A DNA stretch of 62,295 nucleotides, from positions 1-62,295 of IMG/VR virus record IMGVR_UViG_3300034093_000922; one strand, 5' to 3'. The position numbers and the translations under genes are program-made. The notes beneath the pieces are model-generated. The model was not told the origin of the DNA. It worked only from the letters and a program-made list of their open reading frames with translations, and made no database searches. Source of the DNA: a virus. Positions 8,710 to 17,728 of the stretch are shown here, piece by piece; positions within the stretch are counted from its first letter, which is position 1; each line of letters opens with the position of its first letter.

Positions 8710-11700
8710 TTAACTTCCTGCTCTCATTGATCTACGAATCGGTCCATTGTTGCTAAGATCTCTAGTAATGATGTCAATAACAAACTTTTCTCCATCAAAT
8801 CTAGGCTTTGATGCAGTAGCATCCTGCGGAGTTCCTTCGTTTTTAATATTAACTACCACATTTCCTCCAACAGCTCCACCAGCGTTCATAGCTTGTAGTG
8901 CTGGGGTACCTATAGCACTAGCTGCTTGTTTACGTAGTACAAACTCGCCTGGCTCTAGCATAGCTGGTACACGATCTCGTAAAGAATTTACGCCGCCGCC
9001 TTGAGCCATGTGATGTACTGTTCCGCCACTAGCAAATAGGCTGCCAATTCCGCTGGCTATACTGCCTATAATTCCACCACCGCCGCTACCAATAGAACTA
9101 AGTATGTTAACAATTATGTTACCTAAACTAGAGAATATAGACGTTCCAATTCCGCCTAATCCTTTTAAGGCTCCAGCGAATATACCCTCTTGTCCAAATA
9201 CCCCACCTATTAGATTGGATACAAAGCCACCTTGTCCAAATATACCACTAAAGGTATTCTTTATACTATCTAAAGTTCTAGCAAAGAATCCATTACCTTC
9301 TTTTGCTACTGCTAGAATTGGATTTTCTCCTGCACTTTGTGCAGTAGTAGTTAGTAGAGCTCCATCTATAACCTTAGCGTTATCAGCGCCTTTTTGTTCT
9401 TTGCCGCCACCAAATAAGCCAGATACGGTATCTGTTACAAAGTTAGCTATCGGCTCGGCTATAGCTTTTTGAAAGAATGTTTCTTGAATTGATTTAAATA
9501 TATTATAGAAGGCATCTTGGATCTTCTCGCCAAAAGTTCTAATATCATTAGTGGTATCAAAGAAAGAAGCATTTAAGTCAACTAGAGCTTGAGTAACACT
9601 AGATCTAATAGTCTCTTTAACAGCATTCATAGTATTCTTCATAATATCTAACTCATAGTTAAGATCAGAAGTTTTTCCTGAAAGTTGAAATAAGCTGTTT
9701 TCAAAGTTGGCTTGTAGCTCAAGCAGCTCATACAGTCTCCCACCACCTTCTGATCCTGCTTGCGCTTCAGCACGCTTAATTTCTAGGTCTAATAGTTTTT
9801 TAGCGTTTCGAAGTTGTTCTATAGCAGCAATCTGGGCAGTATAAGCCCCCTCTTTTTGAGCAGCTCTTAGTTTTGCAGTGTCTACTAGGTTAGCTTGTAA
9901 TCCAGCTATTTCTGCTTGTTTATTTATTATATCTAAATCTGCTATAATTCGTAGCTGACCTATCTGTTTGTTAAATATGTCGTCTTGTAGCCCTTTAGAT
10001 TCTTTTGCTGCTGCTAAAGTAGCAGTAATATCTGTAATTATAGTTGCAGGAAGATCTTTAGCAGTCTTTTCTATAACAGCTTTAGCAACAGGATTTCCGG
10101 CCACACCTAGTAGCTCTGCTATAACAGTAGCAAAAAGAGAGATGCCATTACTAAAAGCTGCTGTAGACTCAGCAAAGGTTTTATAGCCTTCTAACTGTGC
10201 TACAAGAGCGCTATTATCTTGATTAGCTATAGCCTTAGCAGCCTCTATTTTTTGTATCTCTAGATCGCGTGTTTGTCTTAAAATATCTAGTTCTCTTACA
10301 GATTTATCTATATCTGCTTGTATTTTTCTCTCTATATTAGCAGATTCCTGATCAAATAACCTTTGTTGCTCAACAAATGCACCGATTTTAAACTCTATTT
10401 CTTTATCTATAGCTGCTGTTTGTCTTGCTACGCTATCTTTTTGTGCTTCTAGAGCAGCTTTAGCGTTACTTCCCTGAGCATTAATAGCAGCTTTTTGATT
10501 ATTATAATTATCAGTTAGAACTTTACGCTCTAACTCTATAAGCTCACGGCGTTTAGCAATTACATCACCGCTAGTTGCTCCAGGAGTACGCTGAAGTTCT
10601 AATAGCTCACGCTCGCCTCTCAGTAGTATGCCTTGATTAATTACAGCCTGTAAAGATGCTTTAGCTGCCGCAGCATTATAGCTACCTTTTATAAGTCCTA
10701 TCTGTGCTTCTGTATCAAGTATTTGATTAGTATTGTTTAATCTCTGTAACTCTAAGTCATTAGACGTTCTAGTATTACTTAGCTGAACATTGCTTAATTC
10801 TAAGCCTTTATCAGCGCGGGCAATACTATTTTTAGAAACTGTATCAACATTTCTAGCCTGTGCTATGCTAATAGCTAAGGCGTTTTGCGCACTAAGTAAC
10901 TTATTTTCTTGCTCTAGCGCAGCCTTCTTCTTAGTCTCTGCCTCAAGTATTTGTAAAGTTGTATCATAATTTTCTAGTAATAAGCCTACTTGAGCTTTTT
11001 GTGCGGTAACACCTGCTTCTATTAGCTTAAGCTCAGTAGCCTGATTTGTAGATGCTTGTCCAGAATCAGAAGCTCCGCCACTACCACGGCGTAGGTTCTC
11101 TTCTAGTCTTTTTCCTGTATCAATAACAGATCTTAGATACTCCTGCTGGTTACCTTTTAGCTGTTCTGCATTTTTTGCTAGTTTCCCCGTTACGCTTATC
11201 AAGCCTGTAAAAGCTGCAGTATCTACCTTGCCTAATGCCCCACTAAAAGCTTTTTGTATACCGTCAAGCACTTTCTCCGCTGTTTGAAGTTCTCTTAAGT
11301 TCTTACTCAGCTCTTGTAATCTATTACTTACTTTTGCTATTTCAGCAGCAGTACCTTTCCCTGAAGTCTGTAATTCTTTTAGTGTTGCAGATGCGCCAGA
11401 TACTTGTGCTGCAAGCTTTTCAGAGCTTGTGGCGCCAGCCTCAAAAGCAGCTTCCCCGTCTGAAAGAGTTTTATTTAACAATACAGTATTGATAACAAAT
11501 AGTTTTTCTTCTTCTGTTAATTTTTCAAAATTAATTTGTCCATCAATACCTTCTAACTCTTCACCTAAAAAGGTTATTTGCTTAACTGCAGAAGCAGTTA
11601 CACCACTTGCAGTACGCAAAGTGTCACTAAGTATTTTAATAGAATCAGCAGATTTAGGATCGGTAAGGACGCGTACTATATCCCCAGCAGGTATGCCGCT

Positions 11701-13740
11701 AGCTCGTTCTAAAGCTCCGGCTACACCTTCTAAGCCACTAGCATAGTTTTCATTAGTAGCTACTATAGTTTCAAGTTCTAAACGCTCTCTTGTTTTAGCA
11801 TTTATAAATTCGTAATCAGGCTTAGCAGCAAGTCTTTCTGCTGTAATCTGTCCTTCTATTATTGCTATTTCTTCATTTAATAATAAAGTTTTTAGTAGAT
11901 TCTCACGTATAATACCGTAACTTTCAGGAGATACTGTGTTTCTTTGAGCCTGAATACCTAAGTTAAGAGCTCTAAACTCTTGGCTTATTCCCCCCTCTAT
12001 TTCTTCACCTGATCTAGTTTTGGGCCCGCCCGTGCTAAGGGTCTTCTGCGCAATTTTAGCACGAAAAGCGTATTGAGCATTTATTTTTACAAGCCTATCT
12101 GACACTCCTTCTAGATACTTCTCATCAGCTCCTGCAAGTTTTAGAGAAGCAGTAAGACCAGCTCCACCAGCAGCCTCTGCTAATCCTAGAAAACCAGTTC
12201 TTAAATCAGCTGTTTGCTGATTTATCTTGCTAAAGTACCCAGTAATTTCGGATAAAATATCTACATCAAATAAAGTACCAACTAGTTGTGCTACAGTAAT
12301 AACTGTGAAGATTATACCAAGAGAAGCATTAAGAATGTTCATACCTACACTTAACGCTGTTACAGCTCCTCTAGCTACCCCAGCAGCCGCGCTAAATCCT
12401 CTAGTAGCGAGTGTAGCATTCTTTGTTGCAGCAGCGTAGCTAGCTAGTATTAGAGTTGCGTCTCGTGCAGCTAAGCTATCAGCTTTTCGTGCTATTGTTA
12501 GGGCCTTTAACGCTGCTTTAAGAGCTTTTTCATCAGCAGTTCTCATTGCGCCTAAAGGAGCTCCACCAGCCAGAAAATTTTGTCTAGCTAGAGCAGCAGC
12601 AGAAATCTGTGATTTACTTAGAATCTGTCTGTTCTTTCCTTGATCATCAGGAGCTGTTTGAGCAAAAGACCCTGAGCCAAGAGTTTTTTTACCAGCAGCA
12701 TCAGTAGTATAACCAGCTACTAGACCGCCACGTTCTTTTACGCTTCTATTAAAATCGTCAGAGGCTGTAGTTATCTCACCAAAAGTACCCTTCATCTTCT
12801 CAGCTTGAGCAGCTAAGCCAGTAGCGAAATTACTCATATTAGTTAGGCCGCTCTTAGCAAAATCTCCTATTATACTAATACCTTTACCAAATACTAAAGC
12901 TAATATACCACCAAATAACAGTAAAGTATTACCTGCGTCATTTTTAAAGAAGTTTACGAACGGTCCTAACACTCCACCTACAAATTGTAAGAACTCAGTA
13001 CCTAAATTAGATACTTGAACACGTAGTTGTTCTAGAGATTTTTGTGCAGAAGCGGACGTGGTATCAATTGCGCTAAATTTGCGCTCACCTTCAGCGATAA
13101 CGGCATTAACGAATGCCTGACGTCTTTCAAACTGAGTAAGATTGTTTTCAGATACGTTTAACGCTTGAGCATAAGCTCTAACAGCGGGATCAATACGAGT
13201 AAAGATACCAAGTTCGTCTAAAAGTTCAGGCTCTAGCTTAGCAGAACCTCTAATAACTCTTTGTAGAGAATCAGTAAAATCACGACCAAGAGCTCTAGAA
13301 GCTCCTAGTGCTACACTGGTTAATCTTTCAATTTGTTGAGTATTAAAACCAGCAGCAAGCGCTATGTTAGCGTTTTGTGCTGTCTCAGCTACTGTTAGCT
13401 GACCTTGTGAAATTTGTTGAAGAGATGCAATTATTCTTGGACCACTCTGTCCAATTTCTAGAGCTAGAGCAGAAGTACCTTTTACAATTGTTTCAGCTTG
13501 AGCAGCTTGTGATAGAGCAGTATACGCAGCTTCAAGAGCGAAGATAGTAGCAGCAGCACCGGCATAGGCAGCTACTAAACCACCTAAGCCTTGAGATTGT
13601 GCAGCAAATTGACGACCAGCACTAGCAGTACCTTGTCCAAGACGGGTCTGTGCTTTTGTTACTCCAGCTGTTTCCGCTGCTACAGCGGCGGCTCCCTCAG
13701 AAGTAAATACCGTCTTGATAATGTTCTTAATAATGCTCAA
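8710..13740 (-). CDS. H: Tape measure protein
   Basis: 1676 residues, the longest gene here. The N-terminus has Ala/Gly-rich helices (residues 25-75), hydrophobic segments near 270-290 and 460-490, then about 700 residues of long charged coiled coil. The C-terminus carries ASGGTVHHMAQGGG and EPGEFVLRKQAASAIG, a pattern common in siphovirus tape measures. It sets tail length and may form a channel at DNA ejection. At about 0.15 nm per residue it predicts a tail of roughly 250 nm (inference). The gene follows the GT frame directly, as in lambda. Confidence 0.95.
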   Translation of the reverse strand: MSIIKNIIKTVFTSEGAAAVAAETAGVTKAQTRLGQGTASAGRQFAAQSQGLGGLVAAYAGAAATIFALEAAYTALSQAAQAETIVKGTSALALEIGQSGPRIIASLQQISQGQLTVAETAQNANIALAAGFNTQQIERLTSVALGASRALGRDFTDSLQRVIRGSAKLEPELLDELGIFTRIDPAVRAYAQALNVSENNLTQFERRQAFVNAVIAEGERKFSAIDTTSASAQKSLEQLRVQVSNLGTEFLQFVGGVLGPFVNFFKNDAGNTLLLFGGILALVFGKGISIIGDFAKSGLTNMSNFATGLAAQAEKMKGTFGEITTASDDFNRSVKERGGLVAGYTTDAAGKKTLGSGSFAQTAPDDQGKNRQILSKSQISAAALARQNFLAGGAPLGAMRTADEKALKAALKALTIARKADSLAARDATLILASYAAATKNATLATRGFSAAAGVARGAVTALSVGMNILNASLGIIFTVITVAQLVGTLFDVDILSEITGYFSKINQQTADLRTGFLGLAEAAGGAGLTASLKLAGADEKYLEGVSDRLVKINAQYAFRAKIAQKTLSTGGPKTRSGEEIEGGISQEFRALNLGIQAQRNTVSPESYGIIRENLLKTLLLNEEIAIIEGQITAERLAAKPDYEFINAKTRERLELETIVATNENYASGLEGVAGALERASGIPAGDIVRVLTDPKSADSIKILSDTLRTASGVTASAVKQITFLGEELEGIDGQINFEKLTEEEKLFVINTVLLNKTLSDGEAAFEAGATSSEKLAAQVSGASATLKELQTSGKGTAAEIAKVSNRLQELSKNLRELQTAEKVLDGIQKAFSGALGKVDTAAFTGLISVTGKLAKNAEQLKGNQQEYLRSVIDTGKRLEENLRRGSGGASDSGQASTNQATELKLIEAGVTAQKAQVGLLLENYDTTLQILEAETKKKAALEQENKLLSAQNALAISIAQARNVDTVSKNSIARADKGLELSNVQLSNTRTSNDLELQRLNNTNQILDTEAQIGLIKGSYNAAAAKASLQAVINQGILLRGERELLELQRTPGATSGDVIAKRRELIELERKVLTDNYNNQKAAINAQGSNAKAALEAQKDSVARQTAAIDKEIEFKIGAFVEQQRLFDQESANIERKIQADIDKSVRELDILRQTRDLEIQKIEAAKAIANQDNSALVAQLEGYKTFAESTAAFSNGISLFATVIAELLGVAGNPVAKAVIEKTAKDLPATIITDITATLAAAKESKGLQDDIFNKQIGQLRIIADLDIINKQAEIAGLQANLVDTAKLRAAQKEGAYTAQIAAIEQLRNAKKLLDLEIKRAEAQAGSEGGGRLYELLELQANFENSLFQLSGKTSDLNYELDIMKNTMNAVKETIRSSVTQALVDLNASFFDTTNDIRTFGEKIQDAFYNIFKSIQETFFQKAIAEPIANFVTDTVSGLFGGGKEQKGADNAKVIDGALLTTTAQSAGENPILAVAKEGNGFFARTLDSIKNTFSGIFGQGGFVSNLIGGVFGQEGIFAGALKGLGGIGTSIFSSLGNIIVNILSSIGSGGGGIIGSIASGIGSLFASGGTVHHMAQGGGVNSLRDRVPAMLEPGEFVLRKQAASAIGTPALQAMNAGGAVGGNVVVNIKNEGTPQDATASKPRFDGEKFVIDIITRDLSNNGPIRRSMRAGS

Positions 13741-14537
13741 TTATCTTGCTCTCTTTGCTTTGCTTAAAGATTCTTGTTCTTTTTGCTTTTGCGTATAGTG
13801 TTTATCTAATTCTTGTTCTGCTTGTTTTAGCAATTCAAAAACTACTCTACGATCATCGATTTCGTATATATCCATAATCGCAGATAAACCACTATAATCT
13901 TTGCCCATCCAAGAACCGCTCATGCCTTCCCAGTTATCTGGTAGAGCATTTAGTAGTACTAAAGCTTGTTGAACTTCTAAAGATAGAGTAGATGGGTCAA
14001 TAGGCATTTGATCTTCATCAGGTTCCCAACCCATCTGCTCGCACATTAGTAGATATTGATCTATGTCTACTCCACCTCCGTTAAAAGTACTACGGAGGTA
14101 GTCTATTAGTTTTTTGAGTCTGTCTCTGTTTTTGTTTTAGAGAACTGTTCAAAGTCGTTCATAGTATCTGTAACAAACTGGTCAAAGATTGTAGAATTTT
14201 TTAATAATTCTAATGCTTCTTCATCACTATAATCAATATTTTCATTGGGGTCCATAGAAGAAATGTCAACAGGTAACAATAGTGGTAGGTGCTTTACTTT
14301 TAAGCCCCTCCAACCTGCAATAGCTTTCTCAGCATATGCTTCAAGAAACTTAGCACTATCAACTTCTTCTTCACGCTGACGAGTTCTTTTATTGAACTTA
14401 AACGTTAAACTAGATGTTCTGACCTTTTGTAGATCTTCTCTAGTCAAAAAGCGTAGATTCACCTCAAAATCTTCAATTTCTGGGAATGGAACCCAGGTTG
14501 ACGATTCTTTAGCGATCATATTTTTAATTTTACTCAT
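13741..14537 (-). CDS. GT: Tail assembly chaperone, -1 frameshift product (gpGT-like)
   Basis: If the ribosome slips -1 on the heptamer at 14109-14115, the G frame joins an open frame ending at 13741, giving 265 residues: 143 of G, 21 linking residues and 101 that read MCEQMGWEPDEDQ onward. The downstream frame has no good ribosome-binding site of its own and lies between G and the tape measure exactly where lambda T does. GT-type proteins bind the tape measure and recruit tube subunits. The fusion is inferred from the slippery site, stem-loop and frame; its yield is unknown. Confidence 0.85.
14074..14115 (-). promoter_or_regulatory. Programmed -1 ribosomal frameshift signal
   Basis: Read on the minus strand: heptamer A AAA AAC (14115 to 14109) in the correct phase of the G frame, a 9-base spacer that includes the G stop, then a perfect 8-bp stem ACCTCCGT/ACGGAGGT (14099-14092 with 14081-14074) around a 10-base loop. 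Heptamer plus stem at 5-9 bases is the canonical layout for tail chaperone frameshifts. Confidence 0.9.
14106..14537 (-). CDS. G: Tail assembly chaperone (gpG-like)
   Basis: 143 residues, acidic and helical, ending in KTKTETDSKN. By position between tube protein and tape measure it is the counterpart of lambda gpG, made in excess over GT and lost from the finished tail. The last sense codons AAA AAC are part of the slippery heptamer, so the stop at 14106 is bypassed by ribosomes that shift. A 137-bp untranslated leader with strong predicted structure separates it from the tube gene. Confidence 0.8.
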   Translation of the reverse strand: MSKIKNMIAKESSTWVPFPEIEDFEVNLRFLTREDLQKVRTSSLTFKFNKRTRQREEEVDSAKFLEAYAEKAIAGWRGLKVKHLPLLLPVDISSMDPNENIDYSDEEALELLKNSTIFDQFVTDTMNDFEQFSKTKTETDSKN

Positions 14538-14558
14538 GATTTTCCCTCATTTAAATGT

Positions 14559-14654
14559 GAGTGTCTATCTGCATATCTGCGTTCTAAGGTGAGGGGGAAC
14601 CTTGATTTGCAAGCGGATAGACACTCTCTGGTTAATAGACAATGTTCCCCCTCA
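14559..14654 (-). other. Interleaved inverted repeats, candidate RNA pseudoknot
   Basis: Two perfect 11-bp pairings interlock: GAGTGTCTATC 14559-14569 with GATAGACACTC 14616-14626, and TGAGGGGGAAC 14590-14600 with GTTCCCCCTCA 14644-14654. The order A-B-A'-B' is that of an H-type pseudoknot with joining loops of 15-20 bases. It fills the space between the tube stop and the G start. No U-run follows, so it is not a simple intrinsic terminator; it could protect the tube mRNA 3' end or limit read-through. Confidence 0.6.
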
Positions 14655-14674
14655 GAAACACTTTAGTTTAGTTA

Positions 14675-15946
14675 TTAAGACTTAGCAGCGAATATTTTAA
14701 CTTCACCACCATCACCTTTAGTAGCTGCAGGCTCTTGAGCAACAAAGTTAACACTTAAAGAAATAACATCTTCAATTGCTAGTACTGGGAACTCAAACTG
14801 ACAAGCATCTAGTTGGAAGGCTACATAAGGTGCAGTAGCTCCACCAATGATAAGATTAGCATTAGAAGTAGCTGAAGAAGTAGTTCTAGAATCGTTAGCA
14901 ATATTACGTAGGAACTGTGCTGACTCAGTGTCTCCAGCGCGAAGATACATAGTAGCTGAGCCTGTTACAGCGCGAGTACCAGTAAATTGGCCGATAGGTG
15001 AATTAAGTGAACCTAGTTGTTCTGGAGTTAGATACGTCATATTGTTGTTGTAGTCAAAGCTAAGAGCTGTAACTGGGAACACATATTTAACGTCAGTACC
15101 AGCAGCAGTAGGTTTATGATGGAATTCTATAGAGCTAAGACGGTTTTTAATAAACGAATTAGTTGCTACAGTTCCGGCTACGTTCATAGTGTTAAAAGGA
15201 TGATATGCAGCAGCAACACTTAAAGCACTTGCGTTAGAGTTAGCAAGAACAGAAGAACCACTATTAAGTACCCCACCAAATACTGATATAGCATTATCAC
15301 GCGGTGTACCAGTAAGTTCAGTTAGTATAGTACCCATGCCACTCCAAGTTGTGGTAGCAATTTCTTCAATACCAGCGTCAACAGCAGCGCCGTTAACAGT
15401 AGCAGCTTGAACCTGATAAATAACGTTATCAAGTTTAAAATAAAGGTGGTTTTCACTAGCTGTTGAGAAGTTTGTACGAGAAGAGTGAGACCCTGTTCCG
15501 GCTGCAACGTTAGTTGTAACAAGTTTACCACCTGTAGACCATACTGATTGATCAGCTGTACCAGAAGTTGGTTTAGTATTTGATATCAAAGACTGCCACA
15601 TAAACCAGTCAGCTACAGGTTTAGCATTACCAGAGGCATTTGTTCCAGCACCAGTACCGTTAGCGGCTGCGCCAGTAACAACACCTGTAGGTCTTAGGTA
15701 TACTTGTAGATTCCATTCAACAGGGTTGATTGCTGTATTGAATCTTTGTTGTGAGCGATCAGGAGTAGTACCAGATTCTAGACTGGTAATATCTTGAGTA
15801 GCGGCAGATGAAGACACAGCAAAACCAGCAAGCACTTCAAGCTTCCATGTGTTTTGTGGCGTCATAGCGGTAACTGCTGCCCCTCCGTTTAAGTCAACGG
15901 AAGAGAAGAATACCTCGGAATTTCTTTGTAAATTAAGAGATGCCAT
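14675..15946 (-). CDS. Major tail tube protein
   Basis: 423 residues, beta-rich, Ser/Thr/Ala-rich, beginning MASLNLQRNSEVFFSS. Position between the tail terminator and the G/GT chaperones identifies it as the tube subunit. It has a strong ribosome-binding site (AAGGAGAAATAAAT before ATG 15946) and a structured RNA after its stop, both fitting a protein made in many copies. The length exceeds lambda gpV (246), which leaves room for an added decoration domain, but I do not recognise one. Confidence 0.8.
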   Translation of the reverse strand: MASLNLQRNSEVFFSSVDLNGGAAVTAMTPQNTWKLEVLAGFAVSSSAATQDITSLESGTTPDRSQQRFNTAINPVEWNLQVYLRPTGVVTGAAANGTGAGTNASGNAKPVADWFMWQSLISNTKPTSGTADQSVWSTGGKLVTTNVAAGTGSHSSRTNFSTASENHLYFKLDNVIYQVQAATVNGAAVDAGIEEIATTTWSGMGTILTELTGTPRDNAISVFGGVLNSGSSVLANSNASALSVAAAYHPFNTMNVAGTVATNSFIKNRLSSIEFHHKPTAAGTDVKYVFPVTALSFDYNNNMTYLTPEQLGSLNSPIGQFTGTRAVTGSATMYLRAGDTESAQFLRNIANDSRTTSSATSNANLIIGGATAPYVAFQLDACQFEFPVLAIEDVISLSVNFVAQEPAATKGDGGEVKIFAAKS

Positions 15947-15958
15947 ATTTATTTCTCC

Positions 15959-16414
15959 TTAGTTTTCTAGTCTATAGACTATTGATAATTCAATTTCTGC
16001 TAAACCATAAGGTAAAGCTAATCCCTCATCAGTAATAATATTATCTATTGTTATATCTAATATACCCTTATCAGGATTATCGCCAAGTGCGTATATGATA
16101 TGTTCAACATCTTGAACTAAATCATCAGATAGTGTTTGTGAATTATCTTCTCCATATACGTATGCTCTTATAATAACGTCTAACGTAGCTTCCGTCAAAT
16201 TTTCAGATTGAAAATCTCGAATTTCGGTTCCAGCAGAAACGTAGAGCGATGGAAAGTCATTAACTTCGTCTAAGAATCTAATTTTACGAAATACATTATC
16301 AAATACGTTAGTTGCAAAGGTATAGGAGTTATCATAGGGCGATACTCCACCGTCTATTTCTTTTAATCTAGTTACAATAAACTGAACTATTTCAGTTCTT
16401 CTATTTACAGGCAT
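15959..16414 (-). CDS. Tail terminator-like protein, copy 1
   Basis: 151 residues with a pattern shared by two further genes (34089-34487 and 34496-34897): EVNDFPSLYVSAGTE near residue 50, RAYVYGEDN, DLVQDVEHIIYAL, TDEGLALPYGLAEIEL. Position between connector genes and the tube gene is where tail terminator (gpU-like) or neck proteins lie; these cap the tube and join it to the head. The three copies are clear paralogs, so this one is taken as the canonical member. Assigned by position and size, not by a known motif. Confidence 0.6.
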   Translation of the reverse strand: MPVNRRTEIVQFIVTRLKEIDGGVSPYDNSYTFATNVFDNVFRKIRFLDEVNDFPSLYVSAGTEIRDFQSENLTEATLDVIIRAYVYGEDNSQTLSDDLVQDVEHIIYALGDNPDKGILDITIDNIITDEGLALPYGLAEIELSIVYRLEN

Positions 16415-16417
16415 AGA

Positions 16418-17728
16418 TTACATCCTTTGTATATTAAATTGTCTTGCATAAGCTTGTTGTGCTACTTCTCTTATACTACGAACTATCTGTTGTTCTGGAT
16501 TATAACCATAAGCCTGTAAGTGACTATAAAGAGGCAGATAATAAAACTTTAATAAGTTAGCTCTATAATTTGGGACTACTCTTATGCTCTCTCTAAATCT
16601 TCCAGATCTCTCGACTAAATTAGGTCGTCTAGCTGCTCCGCTTTTTCTCATAGTTTTTTTAAGCAGATTCTGTACTAGTGCTGTCCACTGTATACTAGAC
16701 AGAAATCCTTGTGTCTTAACAGGCTGAGCTTTAGTTTGTTTAGGTTTACTAATTTTTACTGTGCCACGAGATATAATAGCCGATCCTGCTATATAAGCTA
16801 ATGCATGTGTAAAACCATTATCTTGTAAAAACTTTTCTACTTCTTTTTGGGTAATGCCAGATGGTAGCGTAGTCAGCTCTGATAAAGCTTTGAGTATAGT
16901 TATTCCTAGTGATCCATTTAGTTCTTTTATTACTACCCTGTTCATATCATTTAAAGCTTTAGTAATAGTACCCGCTGTAAAATATAAGTTTAAATTAATA
17001 TTAGTGTCAGTAGCCTTTTTTGGTAAAGTTACTTGTATTCTCATTTTTCCTGCTATAACACTTTTTTCTATGTCTTTCCAAGAAAACTTAATAGTTCTAT
17101 TTTGTAGCACTCCTCGAAATTGCACAGGTATATCAATAGCATTAGCTTTAATTGTTAGGGTATTTTTAATAGACTTAGCTGCTATGCTCCTACCGTTAAG
17201 TATGGCTAGTAGCTTAATAGAATTGCCTACATTAGCTTTTAAGTCATTATAAATTTTAGTAGTTAGCGCCTCTTTATACTGCGGTATAGGGATACCAGAT
17301 TTAGTGTCAAAACCTGTTAGTAACTTTCGTCTACCCGTATTTAGTACTATACCCTTACCGCCAGCTAATCCTACATCGCCTGTTCTAACTACTCCCGTAT
17401 CTGTTTCTTCAGTAGATACTAGTTTTTGTTCTCTAAGTACTGCTTCTCCATCAATATTTAAAAAAAAGTCAGGATAAAAACCACCTTCACCTGCCTTAAT
17501 TTGTCCACCACCTAGCTCAGCAACAATAGCTAACTCTATCTGTGAGTTAAGCCTATTAGCTAAAGATCTGAGCACAGAGCTATATTTAGTATCGACCCAA
17601 GATGCCCTAAATAACTGCTGAGAAGTTTTAAGAGCTTTAGCTAGAGATAAAGAATCGTTAGAAGCTACTTTTATTCTACCGTCAGAAGAGGTTGTTTTAG
17701 AAGTTATTTTAGTCTTAACAGCTACCAT
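16418..17728 (-). CDS. Putative neck/head-tail joining protein
   Basis: 436 residues, basic. The C-terminal third (RRPNLVERSGRFRESIRVVPNYR, cited in part; then LYSHLQAYGYNPEQQIV) resembles the HK97 gp10-like neck family in having a short basic motif before a final amphipathic helix, while the N-terminal two thirds are unknown and rich in Lys, Thr and beta strands. It abuts the connector gene (1-base overlap) and is 3 bases before the tail terminator gene. No enzymatic motif is visible. The role is inferred from position. Confidence 0.5.
   Translation of the reverse strand: MVAVKTKITSKTTSSDGRIKVASNDSLSLAKALKTSQQLFRASWVDTKYSSVLRSLANRLNSQIELAIVAELGGGQIKAGEGGFYPDFFLNIDGEAVLREQKLVSTEETDTGVVRTGDVGLAGGKGIVLNTGRRKLLTGFDTKSGIPIPQYKEALTTKIYNDLKANVGNSIKLLAILNGRSIAAKSIKNTLTIKANAIDIPVQFRGVLQNRTIKFSWKDIEKSVIAGKMRIQVTLPKKATDTNINLNLYFTAGTITKALNDMNRVVIKELNGSLGITILKALSELTTLPSGITQKEVEKFLQDNGFTHALAYIAGSAIISRGTVKISKPKQTKAQPVKTQGFLSSIQWTALVQNLLKKTMRKSGAARRPNLVERSGRFRESIRVVPNYRANLLKFYYLPLYSHLQAYGYNPEQQIVRSIREVAQQAYARQFNIQRM

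Noticed and set aside
9104-9472. Plus-strand frames inside the tape measure and other virion genes
   Set aside because: All are antisense shadows of long, well-supported minus-strand genes.
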